From Pseudomonas fluorescens (GTDB lineage: Bacteria; Pseudomonadota; Gammaproteobacteria; Pseudomonadales; Pseudomonadaceae), in the NCBI RefSeq assembly GCF_001648775.1, contig NZ_LVEJ01000010.1, forward strand, positions 590,691-654,690: a stretch of DNA of 64,000 bases, given 5' to 3'. A model generated the notes under the pieces. The model had not been told where the DNA came from. It did no database searches and saw only the letters and a program-made list of their open reading frames with translations. Below are positions 33,705 to 42,977 of the stretch, in pieces (the stretch's first letter is position 1; each line of letters starts with the position of its first letter). Position numbers and translations under genes: made by a program.

Positions 33705-36620
33705 TCAGTTCAGCGAAAGGTTGTGTTGCGTGACATTGTCCATATTGAAATGGCTCAAGCGTCCCTGATCATCAAACAGCAGAAAATCGCTACCGACACA
33801 ACGTACCCGTACACCGTGTCGAGGCCATTGCAGTGTCGCAACGAGGCGGTTGCTGGTCCTGGCGATAAAGTGCCAGCGCATGTCGTGATCGTTGATCAGG
33901 TAACCGATCAGCCGGCAGTGCTCCTGCAAATGCACTTCCACCAACTCCTCATGGTCTTGCTCGAAGTCACAATCCGGCAGGCTGTAGTTGTTGCAATCAG
34001 TCCCACCACCGAACACCAGAACCGAAACCTCGTCGTTTTCACGCCCCACACGCATAAACTCCAATCGCCCATCAGCGCTAAGCAGGTACTGCTGGTCTAT
34101 ACCCACCGCAGGCACCGGCATTCGCTTCATCAGTCGCCGCTCAGGCAAGCGGTAATGCCATAACTCCAGGCCCGCTTGCGCATCACTCAGCCATAAAGAT
34201 TCGTTGTACGTGTCATCCTTCATGCCAATGACCTCGCCGGGCAAATCGCTCACGTGCCACAGCGTTTCGAATCCACGATCGACATCCACCACACGCAGTT
34301 GTCGCCCACGGCCGATGGTCCAGTTCGAACCGTTGAAGGTGCGGCTGAACACATTGAACATCTGCACGCCGAGATCCGTTGCGATGCGCGTGACCAGATC
34401 CACTTTGCTGATACGCCACACTTCATTGCGTCGGGCGACCAGCAGTGCCACTTGCCGCCCATGGGCCAGAACGATGTATTGCGCAGGCATCGCGAATTGG
34501 TAGAGCGTGTTGCCATGCGCGTCGACCACCACTGCGCCGGCCTCGCCCAATGCCAGCAAGTAGCGCTGATCATCGAGCGGCACAGCATCCCGGATCATCC
34601 GGCTGCCCATGGCCGGCGCAGTCCATTGTAGGGGTTCGCTGCCGGTGACCTGTGTGTAGGGCGCAGGCCGCGCGGGCAATTGCTGCGGCAGGTCGGCCTG
34701 CAAGAGTTTGTCCTTGCTCATACTGACCAGTGCCTGCAACTGCAGCAGAGACAAACGCCCCTGCCCGCCCACCTGATCGGCGATGATCGCGTGGACGGTG
34801 GCGCTCGCCAACCAGGCCAGCTGGCTGGCGTGCGCCTTGTGCTGCAACAGGCTTTCGGCCAGTACCGCACGCTCGGCGTAGCGGGCAGGATCATCACGCA
34901 ATTGCTCGACCTGATCGGCATAAGCCAACAAGGTGTCGGGGAGCAGAATCGCGCGCTTGACCAGCGCTCCAAGGGCCAGGCTGCCGCCGGCCATTTCGGC
35001 ATTCAACAACCATTGCGTGGCGCGCTCGCGCTCCGCCGGCAGCGGCCAGACAACCTCGACGGCTTGCAACCAAAGGCCTTTGCGCGCCAGGGATTCGGCC
35101 CACTCAAGACGCAGGCGCTCGGCGTATAACGGCGATTTGTCCTGGAGCAACGCCACGGCGTCAGCGAAGGCTTCATCGCGGCGCGCCACCAGCAAGGCGC
35201 GCTGCCAGTTACCGGCCAGGCATAGCAGACGCACGATGGTCGCGGCAGGCATGTCCCAGGCCAGCGCGAGGTCGGCGGCCTGTTGTTGGCGGCCGTGTTT
35301 TTCCAGATAGTCGAGCGCCTCCTGCTGTACCTTGAGCAGTTCGGCGAGGACGAACACCGCCTCCTCAATCCGGCCTTCACGGTCGAGTCGCTGGAAGGTC
35401 TGGCGGTAGATCTGGCGCAGATGCCCCTCGACGTCTTGCTCGAAGACTATCGAGCGGGCGAGCCCCTGGTGTTGGCTGATCGACAGATCCTGGCGCCGCT
35501 GTGGCGTGCCGAACGACTGCTCACCGCTGTGCTCGCCACCGCCCAGCGGAATCGCATGGCGCAGCGCCTCTTCATAATCGCCGTTCTCGAACATCTCGAA
35601 CATGCGCTGCATATAGGCTGCCTGACGCCGGCCGTACAGCGCAGACAGCCGCGAGTGCCGGGTCAGACGTGTCACCCATCGACGCCACAGCGCAGGTTTG
35701 TGTTGGAGCGGTCGCGCCCGCGGCGCAATGTCTGCGGGCGAATGGGTCGGCGCACCCGGCAATGGCAACGGCACGGACGCCACGCGCCGCAACAGATGAC
35801 GCAACCCGAACAGCAACAGGGTCAACGCGACCCCGGCAATCAGCGTGCCTACTACGACGGCACCGATCTGCAACGACAGCGACGTCACCGGCGCGGGCGT
35901 CACAGCGTTCACATCGGTGTGCCGGCCCTGGGCGCCCATCCAGAACACCGCCACCAGCAACACCAGCGTCACACTGAGTTTCAGCCACGGCAGAGTTTTG
36001 GCATCAGGCACTGTCCCGCCGACGCTTGCGGGTGACACGACGGCGTCGGGCGATGCCTGCGGCGCTTTCTGCTGACGCGCGATCAGCGCCTGCAGAGTCT
36101 TCTGCTGCTCGGGGCTGACCGGTTTCAGGTTTTTGCCGAGAATCTCGCGCACATCGCTGGCGACCTCCAGCGGCTCCAGCACTGGCGGCGGCAGTATGTT
36201 GCGACAGTCATAGGTGTCGAGCAACGTCACGCCACTGATATCAATCCACTCACCCGGCGCCAACACTTCGGCATCGCGCAGATGCAGAGCACTGACATGG
36301 CTGCCGCGTACCAGCCAGAGATCAGCGGCCGGCAGATCACGCATTTCCTGCGGGTCGAGCACGGCAGAACACAGCACCTTGCCCTGACGAATCAACGGCC
36401 AGCCAAGCAAGGTCTCGCACTGCACGGTCAGTGGCAGAGCAAAGCGCAGCAGATCACCGTCGGCGAAACGGTAAGCGCTGGCAGCGGTTTGCCAATGCTC
36501 GATGATCAAGCGCTCACGTTCGTGCTGGGCGAACCGTTCAGCGGAGAACCACAGCCCTTCGATGCGCTGGTGACCGCTCAAAACCGGGCGGCGAATCAAC
36601 GCGGCGGCGTGTTCAAGCAT
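33705..36620 (-). CDS. bpX6-type protein of a MoxR-vWA-beta-propeller ternary system: N-terminal bpX domain, two membrane helices, helical repeats, C-terminal propeller
   Basis: 971 residues from the ATG at 36620 (AAGGA eight bases upstream; an ATG at 36650 is possible). Residues 8-150 form the N-terminal bpX6-like domain (HQRIEGLWFSAERF, EVLAPGEWIDISGVTLLD). Two membrane segments (211-230, 250-272) follow. Then comes a long alpha-helical repeat region (about 330-620) with TPR-like helices (FENGDYEEALRHAIPL, LARKGLWLQAVEVVWPLP). A C-terminal beta-propeller covers about 640-971 (DDQRYLLALGEAGAVVVDAHG, NESLWLSDAQAGLELWHY). It ends the four-gene operon, overlapping the vWA gene by 8 bp. In the published scheme the propeller senses or scaffolds and MoxR remodels; its target here is unknown. 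Confidence 0.8.
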   Translation of the reverse strand: MLEHAAALIRRPVLSGHQRIEGLWFSAERFAQHERERLIIEHWQTAASAYRFADGDLLRFALPLTVQCETLLGWPLIRQGKVLCSAVLDPQEMRDLPAADLWLVRGSHVSALHLRDAEVLAPGEWIDISGVTLLDTYDCRNILPPPVLEPLEVASDVREILGKNLKPVSPEQQKTLQALIARQQKAPQASPDAVVSPASVGGTVPDAKTLPWLKLSVTLVLLVAVFWMGAQGRHTDVNAVTPAPVTSLSLQIGAVVVGTLIAGVALTLLLFGLRHLLRRVASVPLPLPGAPTHSPADIAPRARPLQHKPALWRRWVTRLTRHSRLSALYGRRQAAYMQRMFEMFENGDYEEALRHAIPLGGGEHSGEQSFGTPQRRQDLSISQHQGLARSIVFEQDVEGHLRQIYRQTFQRLDREGRIEEAVFVLAELLKVQQEALDYLEKHGRQQQAADLALAWDMPAATIVRLLCLAGNWQRALLVARRDEAFADAVALLQDKSPLYAERLRLEWAESLARKGLWLQAVEVVWPLPAERERATQWLLNAEMAGGSLALGALVKRAILLPDTLLAYADQVEQLRDDPARYAERAVLAESLLQHKAHASQLAWLASATVHAIIADQVGGQGRLSLLQLQALVSMSKDKLLQADLPQQLPARPAPYTQVTGSEPLQWTAPAMGSRMIRDAVPLDDQRYLLALGEAGAVVVDAHGNTLYQFAMPAQYIVLAHGRQVALLVARRNEVWRISKVDLVTRIATDLGVQMFNVFSRTFNGSNWTIGRGRQLRVVDVDRGFETLWHVSDLPGEVIGMKDDTYNESLWLSDAQAGLELWHYRLPERRLMKRMPVPAVGIDQQYLLSADGRLEFMRVGRENDEVSVLVFGGGTDCNNYSLPDCDFEQDHEELVEVHLQEHCRLIGYLINDHDMRWHFIARTSNRLVATLQWPRHGVRVRCVGSDFLLFDDQGRLSHFNMDNVTQHNLSLN

Positions 36621-38442
36621 GGCTGGCGTCCTTGTTTTCCGGTTTTTCATTACAAATTACCTGCAAACGCAGGAGGCGCTGGGGTACCGCGTAGACCAGC
36701 AGTTCGCGGGCGCTGGTCAGTACGGCAACCAGACCGCTCAAAGGACAGAAGCTGACCTTGGCAATCACCTCGCTGGTGGTGAATAACGTCTCCATGTCAT
36801 CTCCGTGCCACAGGGCGATAGCCTGCTGACCGGGGCTGATCATCAACAGCGAGTAACGCTCGTTGTCGTCTTGCAGCAAACCGATGCCTTTCCAGCCACG
36901 GGCCAGATCAATGCGTTGCGCGTCGGATGGCGAAGCCTTGACCGAGACCACACGCCAGCTTTCGCACTCATTTTTCACTGTGAGCAACGCGCAACCCCCA
37001 AAACCGTTACGCCAGTGATAACTGGCGGCAAACAGCACCTGACTGACGCCATCGGCCAATCCCACTGCATGCGCAGAAGTGACCCGCCCTTCCGGATTCA
37101 CCGAATGGGCGTACAACCGAGTGCCTTCGCGGCGCACATAAGCCATTGCGTCAGCGTCCACCTTGGCGATGGCGATTACCTCTGTCGCCAGGCGATGAGT
37201 CTGCCGGGTTCCCGGGGTATTGGCATTTTTTGCAATTTCCACGATCCAGAAGGCCAGATGTCCTTGGGTATCGAGCAGAAACAAACGGCTGGCGGAGTAA
37301 CCGCGCAAACCTACCGCGGGAAGGAAACAGGCGGTCCCCGGCGGCAGCCCTAACTCTTCCAGACCCGGCTTATCGACAGGTTTCAGGCCGGGAATACTCC
37401 AGAATGTCAGCTGCAGAGAGTCGCTCAAAACCGCCCCGATTGCGCGGCCGAAGAACAGAGCCGTCAGCGCTGTACGTCCCGAGCTCCAGAGGTTGCGGCG
37501 CACTTCCAAAGGTTTTTTCTGGTATGGCGCTGGTAACTTGATCACCACCATGCCGGGTTCATCGAGCATCTTTAGCGCGACATGGCTGCCGGCACTGGAA
37601 ATGACCGGCGGCCGCGTGAGCGCCACCCGCGGCACACAACCCTTGGCCGTCGGCGCAGCATTGACCACTTCACCCTCGAACTGGCCTTTGAGCAATTGCA
37701 GGGCCAAGCGCTCATCGGGCATCGGCAGGCGTACGCGACGGGTATCCGTTGCCTGCAATTGCACGGACAGGCTGCTGCCATCAAGACTGCGCGCGACCTG
37801 CACGCGATGGGTGCATATCTTCCCGTCAATGACCGGCAGACGTTGCCCCACCAGCCAGCACTCACCGACCGGCATTGACGTGGTGCGCAGCCAGCTGCGC
37901 CACGTCTGCCAGTGTCCATCACCCACAGTGGTAAAGGTTCGTGCACTCAGCAATCGCTTGAGTTGCGCCGCCGAATCGACCTCGTGCAAGACTGGCTCCT
38001 GCTGCAAAATGCCCCAACGCAGTTCGGCACCCGCCTCTTTCGCACGACGTGCCAGCAGAATCAGCAGCGCCATGTGCACCAGGCGCGCAGCGCCCAGTTG
38101 CAGCGGCCCGGCGTCAAACAGCGCGACAATCAGGCGACTGGCCTGTTGCCCACGATATTGCGGCGCGAGGAACAGGTGTTCGCCTACAGCCGCGCGGCGC
38201 AAAAACTCGTCAGGCACTTCGTCGGCCAGCAGCCATTCGCTGGTCAGCAGCCGATCATAAGGCCCACGCCGCTGCAAATCGCCCAAGCCATCGGGCTCGG
38301 GCACGCCGCCCTGTTGCACACCGCGCAGCGGGCCCAGTACCGGGTTGAGCCGTCCAAGCAGATCGGCGAATAGCGGCAGTTGTTCCGGGGCGAACCATTC
38401 CAGCCATTCGCGCCACGGTTGCAGAGATTCAGGTAACTGCAT
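36613..38442 (-). CDS. vWA-like domain plus beta-propeller protein of the ternary system
   Basis: 609 residues from the ATG at 38442, which overlaps the stop of the small upstream gene as TGATG. A Trp/Pro-rich N-terminus (1-60) precedes a vWA-like Rossmann segment with ASRLIVALFDAGPLQLGAAR at 101-120. The metal site DxSxS is degenerate (DAGPL, 110-114), so metal binding may be lost. Residues 330-600 contain repeated four-strand blades (SDSLQLTFWSIPGL, SRLFLLDTQGHLAFWIVEI, YSLLMISPGQQAIALWHG, GLVAVLTSARELLVYAV). It is the middle partner between MoxR and the bpX6 protein. Assignment of the vWA half is by pattern and context. Confidence 0.72.
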   Translation of the reverse strand: MQLPESLQPWREWLEWFAPEQLPLFADLLGRLNPVLGPLRGVQQGGVPEPDGLGDLQRRGPYDRLLTSEWLLADEVPDEFLRRAAVGEHLFLAPQYRGQQASRLIVALFDAGPLQLGAARLVHMALLILLARRAKEAGAELRWGILQQEPVLHEVDSAAQLKRLLSARTFTTVGDGHWQTWRSWLRTTSMPVGECWLVGQRLPVIDGKICTHRVQVARSLDGSSLSVQLQATDTRRVRLPMPDERLALQLLKGQFEGEVVNAAPTAKGCVPRVALTRPPVISSAGSHVALKMLDEPGMVVIKLPAPYQKKPLEVRRNLWSSGRTALTALFFGRAIGAVLSDSLQLTFWSIPGLKPVDKPGLEELGLPPGTACFLPAVGLRGYSASRLFLLDTQGHLAFWIVEIAKNANTPGTRQTHRLATEVIAIAKVDADAMAYVRREGTRLYAHSVNPEGRVTSAHAVGLADGVSQVLFAASYHWRNGFGGCALLTVKNECESWRVVSVKASPSDAQRIDLARGWKGIGLLQDDNERYSLLMISPGQQAIALWHGDDMETLFTTSEVIAKVSFCPLSGLVAVLTSARELLVYAVPQRLLRLQVICNEKPENKDASHA

Positions 38443-38876
38443 CAGCGCCCCGCCCAAAAATCGTCAATGCGCTGCAAATGTTCTGCGCTCACCGGCAATT
38501 GCCGATCGAGCGGTACCACCGCCGGTGGATCACGCCACAGCAGCAGCGGCGCCCGCGAGAAGCGGTGCGACAACGCCTGTGCCAGCAGGTCGGTCGGTAC
38601 ATCCGGCTCCCAACTGGTGGGCAACCACAGCCCGGGCGCACGCTCGTCCATCGCCGCATAGGCAACGCCATCGACCCACGGCAGATCCGCCGCCGCGCCG
38701 CTCACCAGCAGCACGTCGCGATTGGCCGTGGTATGCAGGCGCGAGGCCTGTTCATCCGGTATCGCCAGCAATCGCGCATGCAGACGCCGGGCGGCTTCGC
38801 CCCACGCCACGGCAGCCTGTGGCGCCGCTGCCACCGGCCGCAAGCGCCAGGCCCAACTCAGCGGTTTGCCATTCAT
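38442..38876 (-). CDS. Small bpX-type (probably bpX5) component of the ternary system
   Basis: 144 residues. Its ATG overlaps the MoxR stop (ATGA) and its stop overlaps the next start (TGATG). No signal or membrane segment. Visible are WAWRLRPVAAAPQAAVAWG at the start, a central strand-rich part (NRDVLLVSGAAADLPWVDGV) and a basic-aromatic C-terminus (SHRFSRAPLLLWRDPP, IDDFWAG). By position and size it fits the bpX5 domain always encoded between MoxR and the vWA protein in these systems. Function unknown. Confidence 0.7.
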   Translation of the reverse strand: MNGKPLSWAWRLRPVAAAPQAAVAWGEAARRLHARLLAIPDEQASRLHTTANRDVLLVSGAAADLPWVDGVAYAAMDERAPGLWLPTSWEPDVPTDLLAQALSHRFSRAPLLLWRDPPAVVPLDRQLPVSAEHLQRIDDFWAGR

Positions 38877-39994
38877 GCGGCAGTCGTCAGCAAACGGGCG
38901 AGCTGGCCGCGAACGTCGTGCAACGTCGCCGGGATGGTCAGGTCGTTGAAGTTGGCGTCGATCTCACGCAGCAGACCCTCCAGCAAGGCACCGGCCGGCG
39001 GTTCAGTGCGCGCCAGATAATCTTCGGCGGTTTCCAGCAGGCGACTGACCCGCGACATCGGCTGCAGGGTCGCCTCCTCCACCGCGCTGAACAGATGGCG
39101 GTTGCTCGACTGGGTGAACATCTCGCGCAGCACCTCGCGACCGTGCTGCTGGGTTTCCTTGGTTGGCAACACGTACAGCAGCGGCCACAGATCGGCGGCG
39201 CTGGCCTCCACTCGACCACCGAGCAACGCGGCGGCAGCGATCAGGCGCTGGGACTTGACGATGCGTCGATCCGACAACTGAATGCCGGCCTCACGCAATC
39301 GGCGAATGGCTTGGGCCAGCGCCGGGCGCACGGCGCTCAGGTCAACGCTCTTCAGAGCCTGACCCAGCGTGTCGAGCTGGCTCAGACCGAGCAACTGTTG
39401 AACCGGGCGTTGCTCGGACTGCCAGCCGCCGGCGAGCATCGCTTCCAGCTGATTGTCCGGCACCGACTCGACGAACAGGTGCAGCAGAAAGCGGTCGCCA
39501 AACGCCGCCAGCGCTTCATCGTCGGGCAAGCCGTTGGAGGCGCCGACGCAGACCCGCAGCGGGCACTGAATCTGCGTATGCCCACGCCGGAAACGCCGCT
39601 CGTTAAGCACGCCAAGCAGCGTGTTAAGAATGGCCGTCGAACCGAGGAACACCTCATCAAGGAAGACGATATCGGCTTCAGGCAGCATGCCGCTGACGTC
39701 GGTTTCCACCGTGCCTTCGCGAAGCTTTTTCAGGTCGACCGCGCCGAACAGTTCCGAAGGTTCGGTAAACCGCCCCAGCAGATACTCGAAATAGCGCCCG
39801 CCCATCGATTGCGCAACCCGGCGCACGACCGCACTTTTCGCGGTGCCTGGCGGGCCGATGACCAGAATATGCTCCTGTGCCACCGCGGCCAGAACGATCA
39901 GTTCGGCCAACTGCTCACGCCCCACCAGACCTTCGGTGGCGATGCGAACGGCCTGACGGATTTGCGCGGCAGCGCTCTGCAATGAAGCATTCAT
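38873..39994 (-). CDS. MoxR-family AAA+ ATPase of the ternary system
   Basis: 373 residues from the ATG at 39994 (GGGA eight bases upstream; ATG 40000 also in frame). Walker A GPPGTAKS (47-54), Walker B IVFLDEVF (109-116), sensor and arginine-finger region CVGASNGLPDDEALAAFGDRFLL, and the MoxR lid. MoxR ATPases with vWA partners act as chaperone-like remodellers. First gene of the operon MoxR, bpX5-like, vWA-propeller, bpX6-like, in which all junctions overlap. Confidence 0.93.
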   Translation of the reverse strand: MNASLQSAAAQIRQAVRIATEGLVGREQLAELIVLAAVAQEHILVIGPPGTAKSAVVRRVAQSMGGRYFEYLLGRFTEPSELFGAVDLKKLREGTVETDVSGMLPEADIVFLDEVFLGSTAILNTLLGVLNERRFRRGHTQIQCPLRVCVGASNGLPDDEALAAFGDRFLLHLFVESVPDNQLEAMLAGGWQSEQRPVQQLLGLSQLDTLGQALKSVDLSAVRPALAQAIRRLREAGIQLSDRRIVKSQRLIAAAALLGGRVEASAADLWPLLYVLPTKETQQHGREVLREMFTQSSNRHLFSAVEEATLQPMSRVSRLLETAEDYLARTEPPAGALLEGLLREIDANFNDLTIPATLHDVRGQLARLLTTAA

Positions 39995-40264
39995 GAGCAT
40001 CTTCCCTGAAAAGTGAATTCTAAGTGGGCTGGTCGGCAGGTATCGGCCGCGGGCAAGTGATCTTTAATTGCCACTACGGCCAAGTACGCGAGTGGATATC
40101 TGCCAGAAGCTGATTATGCTCAAAGAAACCTTGCAGCAATGCGAGGCGGTCAGACTGTGCAAGTTTCACGCGAGAGCAGTTGCGGCATATGCCACAAGGC
40201 CAGAGTGCGATAAGCAGTAACGGGGGACTCCGGCCTACAACAATAAGCACGACGGAGAACACCC

Positions 40265-41944
40265 ATGGCCACAATCGACACAGCATCCACCGGCAGTCCA
40301 CCGCGCAGCGGCGGCATCACCAAGGAGGAGCGCAAGGTTATCTTCGCTTCGTCCCTTGGCACGGTTTTCGAGTGGTACGACTTTTACCTCTACGGCTCAC
40401 TGGCGGCGATCATCGCCAAGCACTTCTTTGCCGGTGTCAACGAAACCACCGCGTTCATTTTTGCCCTGCTGGCCTTCGCGGCGGGGTTCGCGGTGCGGCC
40501 GTTCGGGGCGATTGTGTTTGGCCGGCTCGGTGACATGATCGGGCGCAAACACACGTTCCTCATCACCATTGTGATCATGGGTGTCTCGACCGCGATTGTC
40601 GGTCTGTTGCCCGGTTACGCGACCATCGGCGTCGCCGCGCCGGTGATCCTGATTACCCTGCGTTTGCTGCAAGGCTTGGCGCTGGGTGGCGAGTATGGCG
40701 GCGCTGCGACTTACGTCGCCGAGCACGCGCCACGCAATCGACGCGGCTTTTTCACCTCATGGATTCAAACCACTGCGACCCTGGGCCTGTTTCTGTCGCT
40801 GCTGGTGATCCTCGCCTGCCGCACGGTGTTGGGCACTGAGGCATTCGAAGCCTGGGGCTGGCGGATCCCGTTCCTGCTGTCGATCCTGCTGCTGATCGTC
40901 TCGGTGTACATCCGCCTGCAACTGAGCGAGTCGCCGGTGTTCCAGAAAATGAAGGCTGAAGGCAAGGCGTCAAAAGCGCCGCTGACCGAATCCTTCGCGC
41001 GCTGGGACAACCTCAAAGTGGTGATCATGTCGTTGCTCGGCGGCACCGCCGGGCAAGCGGTCGTCTGGTACACCGGGCAGTTCTACGCGCTGTTCTTCCT
41101 GCTGCAGACGCTGAAGATCGACCCGCAGACCGCCAACCTGCTGATCGCCGGTTCGTTGCTGATCGGCACGCCGTTCTTCGTGATTTTCGGCAGCCTCTCC
41201 GACCGGATCGGGCGCAAGCCGATCATCATGGTCGGCTGCATGCTGGCGGCACTGACCTACTTCCCGATTTTCCACGCGCTAACCCAGTACGGCAACCCTG
41301 ACGTGTTCATCGCTCAGGAGAGAAACCCGGTCAAAGTCATCGCCAACCCCGACCAGTGTTCGTTCCAGTTCGACCCGGTGGGCAAGGCCAAATTCACCAG
41401 CTCCTGCGATCTGGCGAAGACTCTTTTGGCGAAACGGGCGATTCCTTATGAGAACGTGATCGCCGAACCTGGCACCGTCGCGCAAGTGCGCATCGGTGAC
41501 AAAGTGGTCGAGAGTTTTGAAGGCAGTGCCCTGCCGGCTGCCGACTTCAAGGCGCGCAACGACGCGTTCACCGCGACCCTCGGCACCGCACTCAAAGACG
41601 CCGGTTATCCGGAAAAAGCTGACCCTGCAAAAACCAACTACCCAATGGTGCTGCTCCTGCTCACCGTGCTGGTGATCTACGTGACCATGGTCTACGGCCC
41701 GATTGCGGCGTGGCTGGTCGAACTGTTCCCGACCCGCATCCGCTACACCTCGATGTCGCTGCCGTATCACATCGGTAACGGCTGGTTTGGCGGCTTCCTG
41801 CCGACGGTGGCGTTCGCCATGGTCGCGGCCACGGGGGATATATACTACGGCTTGTGGTATCCGATCGTGATTGCGGTGATGACGGCGATACTCGGCACGT
41901 TCTTCCTGCCGGAAACCAAGGATCGCGACATTCTCAAGGACTGA
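40265..41944 (+). CDS. MFS transporter of the metabolite:H+ symporter (MHS) family with a large periplasmic insertion
   Basis: 559 residues, about 120 longer than usual MHS carriers. The core is standard: GTVFEWYDFYLYGSLA, the loop 2-3 motif GRLGDMIGRKH, LRLLQGLALGGEYGG, LSDRIGRKP and TRIRYTSMSLPYHIGNG. Between the ninth and tenth membrane segments (about residues 339-459) lies a hydrophilic insertion with two cysteines (365, 381), on the periplasmic side by topology. It probably imports an organic acid or osmolyte with protons. A hairpin (41955-41983) follows the stop. Confidence 0.9.
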   Translation: MATIDTASTGSPPRSGGITKEERKVIFASSLGTVFEWYDFYLYGSLAAIIAKHFFAGVNETTAFIFALLAFAAGFAVRPFGAIVFGRLGDMIGRKHTFLITIVIMGVSTAIVGLLPGYATIGVAAPVILITLRLLQGLALGGEYGGAATYVAEHAPRNRRGFFTSWIQTTATLGLFLSLLVILACRTVLGTEAFEAWGWRIPFLLSILLLIVSVYIRLQLSESPVFQKMKAEGKASKAPLTESFARWDNLKVVIMSLLGGTAGQAVVWYTGQFYALFFLLQTLKIDPQTANLLIAGSLLIGTPFFVIFGSLSDRIGRKPIIMVGCMLAALTYFPIFHALTQYGNPDVFIAQERNPVKVIANPDQCSFQFDPVGKAKFTSSCDLAKTLLAKRAIPYENVIAEPGTVAQVRIGDKVVESFEGSALPAADFKARNDAFTATLGTALKDAGYPEKADPAKTNYPMVLLLLTVLVIYVTMVYGPIAAWLVELFPTRIRYTSMSLPYHIGNGWFGGFLPTVAFAMVAATGDIYYGLWYPIVIAVMTAILGTFFLPETKDRDILKD

Positions 41945-41954
41945 ACCTGAACCT

Positions 41955-41983
41955 TGCAGGAGCGGTTTACGGCCGCTCCTGCA
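41955..41983 (+). terminator. Possible hairpin terminator after the MHS transporter
   Basis: An 11-bp perfect stem, TGCAGGAGCGG/CCGCTCCTGCA, with a seven-base loop. There is no T-tract, so it may be a stabilising or repeat-type palindrome. Confidence 0.45.
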
Positions 41984-42118
41984 GGGGCATTGCCGGTATC
42001 AGAACGAGCCCGCTTTGCGACGCAAAGTTTCTGCACCGTTCATTCCACTGAGCCACAGAATTATCGAACGCTTACCGTACCGCCACCTCCAACGTTTACA
42101 CCACTGGAGGTCAGCACA

Positions 42119-42337
42119 ATGAACAACGATGACAACAAAACCCCGAACGCCCCGCCAACCGATACGTCCGGCAAACCGGTGAATGTGGTCGAGCGCGATC
42201 TTGAAGACCAGGACGATGACACCAAAGCCGTGGATGAGATCATCACGCCTTCGTCCACCCGAGAGAAAGAGCAGGACGCCGAGACGCTGCAACGCAAGAT
42301 TGATGAGATCGAACGTAAAGTGGCTGATGGTAATTAG
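42119..42337 (+). CDS. Small acidic hypothetical protein
   Basis: 72 residues. GGAGG lies eight bases before the ATG. Very polar: an acidic N-terminal two thirds (NVVERDLEDQDDDTKAVDEI) and a charged helix at the end (EQDAETLQRKIDEIERKVADG). No signal or known domain. Codon use matches the genome, which supports a real gene. Confidence 0.65.
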   Translation: MNNDDNKTPNAPPTDTSGKPVNVVERDLEDQDDDTKAVDEIITPSSTREKEQDAETLQRKIDEIERKVADGN

Positions 42338-42375
42338 TGCCGCTCAATGCAATCGCAGCAGTCTGCTGGATCTAC

Positions 42376-42524
42376 CCCCTCACCCCCCCAAGGGGGCGAG
42401 GGGAAAGGGAGCCGGTTTGTGTGCTTTTCAAATCCTGAGTTCAACTCGATATTTCACGTCGGCGTAACTCGCATCAACACTCCGGTCAGTCCCCTCTCCC
42501 CCTGGGAGAGGGCTAGGGTGAGGG
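42376..42524 (-). repeat. Inverted copy of the 110-bp intergenic repeat with inverted ends
   Basis: Read on the minus strand from 42524: CCCTCACCCTAGCCCTCTCC, a CCCAGGGGGAGAGGGG stem, GACTGACCGGAGTG, then CGCCGACGTGAAATATCGAG, the same order as the array at 63 kb. A second CCCCTCACC...GGGGGCGAGGGG palindrome (42376-42412) flanks the other side, so the whole looks like an element with inverted termini. It supplies the stop codon of the DUF1801 gene. Confidence 0.8.
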
Positions 42525-42908
42525 CTTCTTCGCCATATTGAGTTTCACGGCCGCCCGAATCAGCGCAATCAACGCTTTCTCATCAATCCGGTCACCCTCG
42601 TGGAAATCAATCGCCCGTCGCGTATTGCCCTCCAGACTGGCATTGAACAACCCCGCCGGATCGTCCAGTGACGCCCCCTTGGCAAAGGTCATTTTCACCG
42701 CAGCCTTGTACGTCTCGCCGGTGCTGATAATTCCATTGTGCGACCACGTCGGCACACCCCGCCACTTCCATTCCTCAACCACTTCGGGATCAGCCCTATG
42801 CACGATCACGCGGATCTGCGCCAGCGTTTCACCGCGCCAGTCCCCCAGCTCGGCGATGCGTTGATCAATCAGAACGGAAGCGGATTCGGTGCCCTCGGCT
42901 TTTTTCAT
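42513..42908 (-). CDS. DUF1801 (YdhG-like) protein
   Basis: 131 residues from the ATG at 42908; a longer frame to 42938 is open. Family pattern: ASVLIDQRIAELGDWRGETLA, EVVEEWKWRGVPTWSHNG, YKAAVKMTFAKGASLDDP, IDEKALIALIRAAVKLN. The last codons (KKPSP and stop) are read from the intergenic repeat. Function unknown; the family is YdhG-like. Confidence 0.87.
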   Translation of the reverse strand: MKKAEGTESASVLIDQRIAELGDWRGETLAQIRVIVHRADPEVVEEWKWRGVPTWSHNGIISTGETYKAAVKMTFAKGASLDDPAGLFNASLEGNTRRAIDFHEGDRIDEKALIALIRAAVKLNMAKKPSP

Positions 42909-42977
42909 CGCAAGATTCTCGACGGACAGGAGACCCACAACTCTAGTCCGCGCCCTTCCCCCTCGCCAATTCAGCCC

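Noticed and set aside
38345..39985. 546-codon plus-strand frame opposite MoxR
   Set aside because: Shadow frame of the MoxR and bpX-like genes with low-complexity composition.
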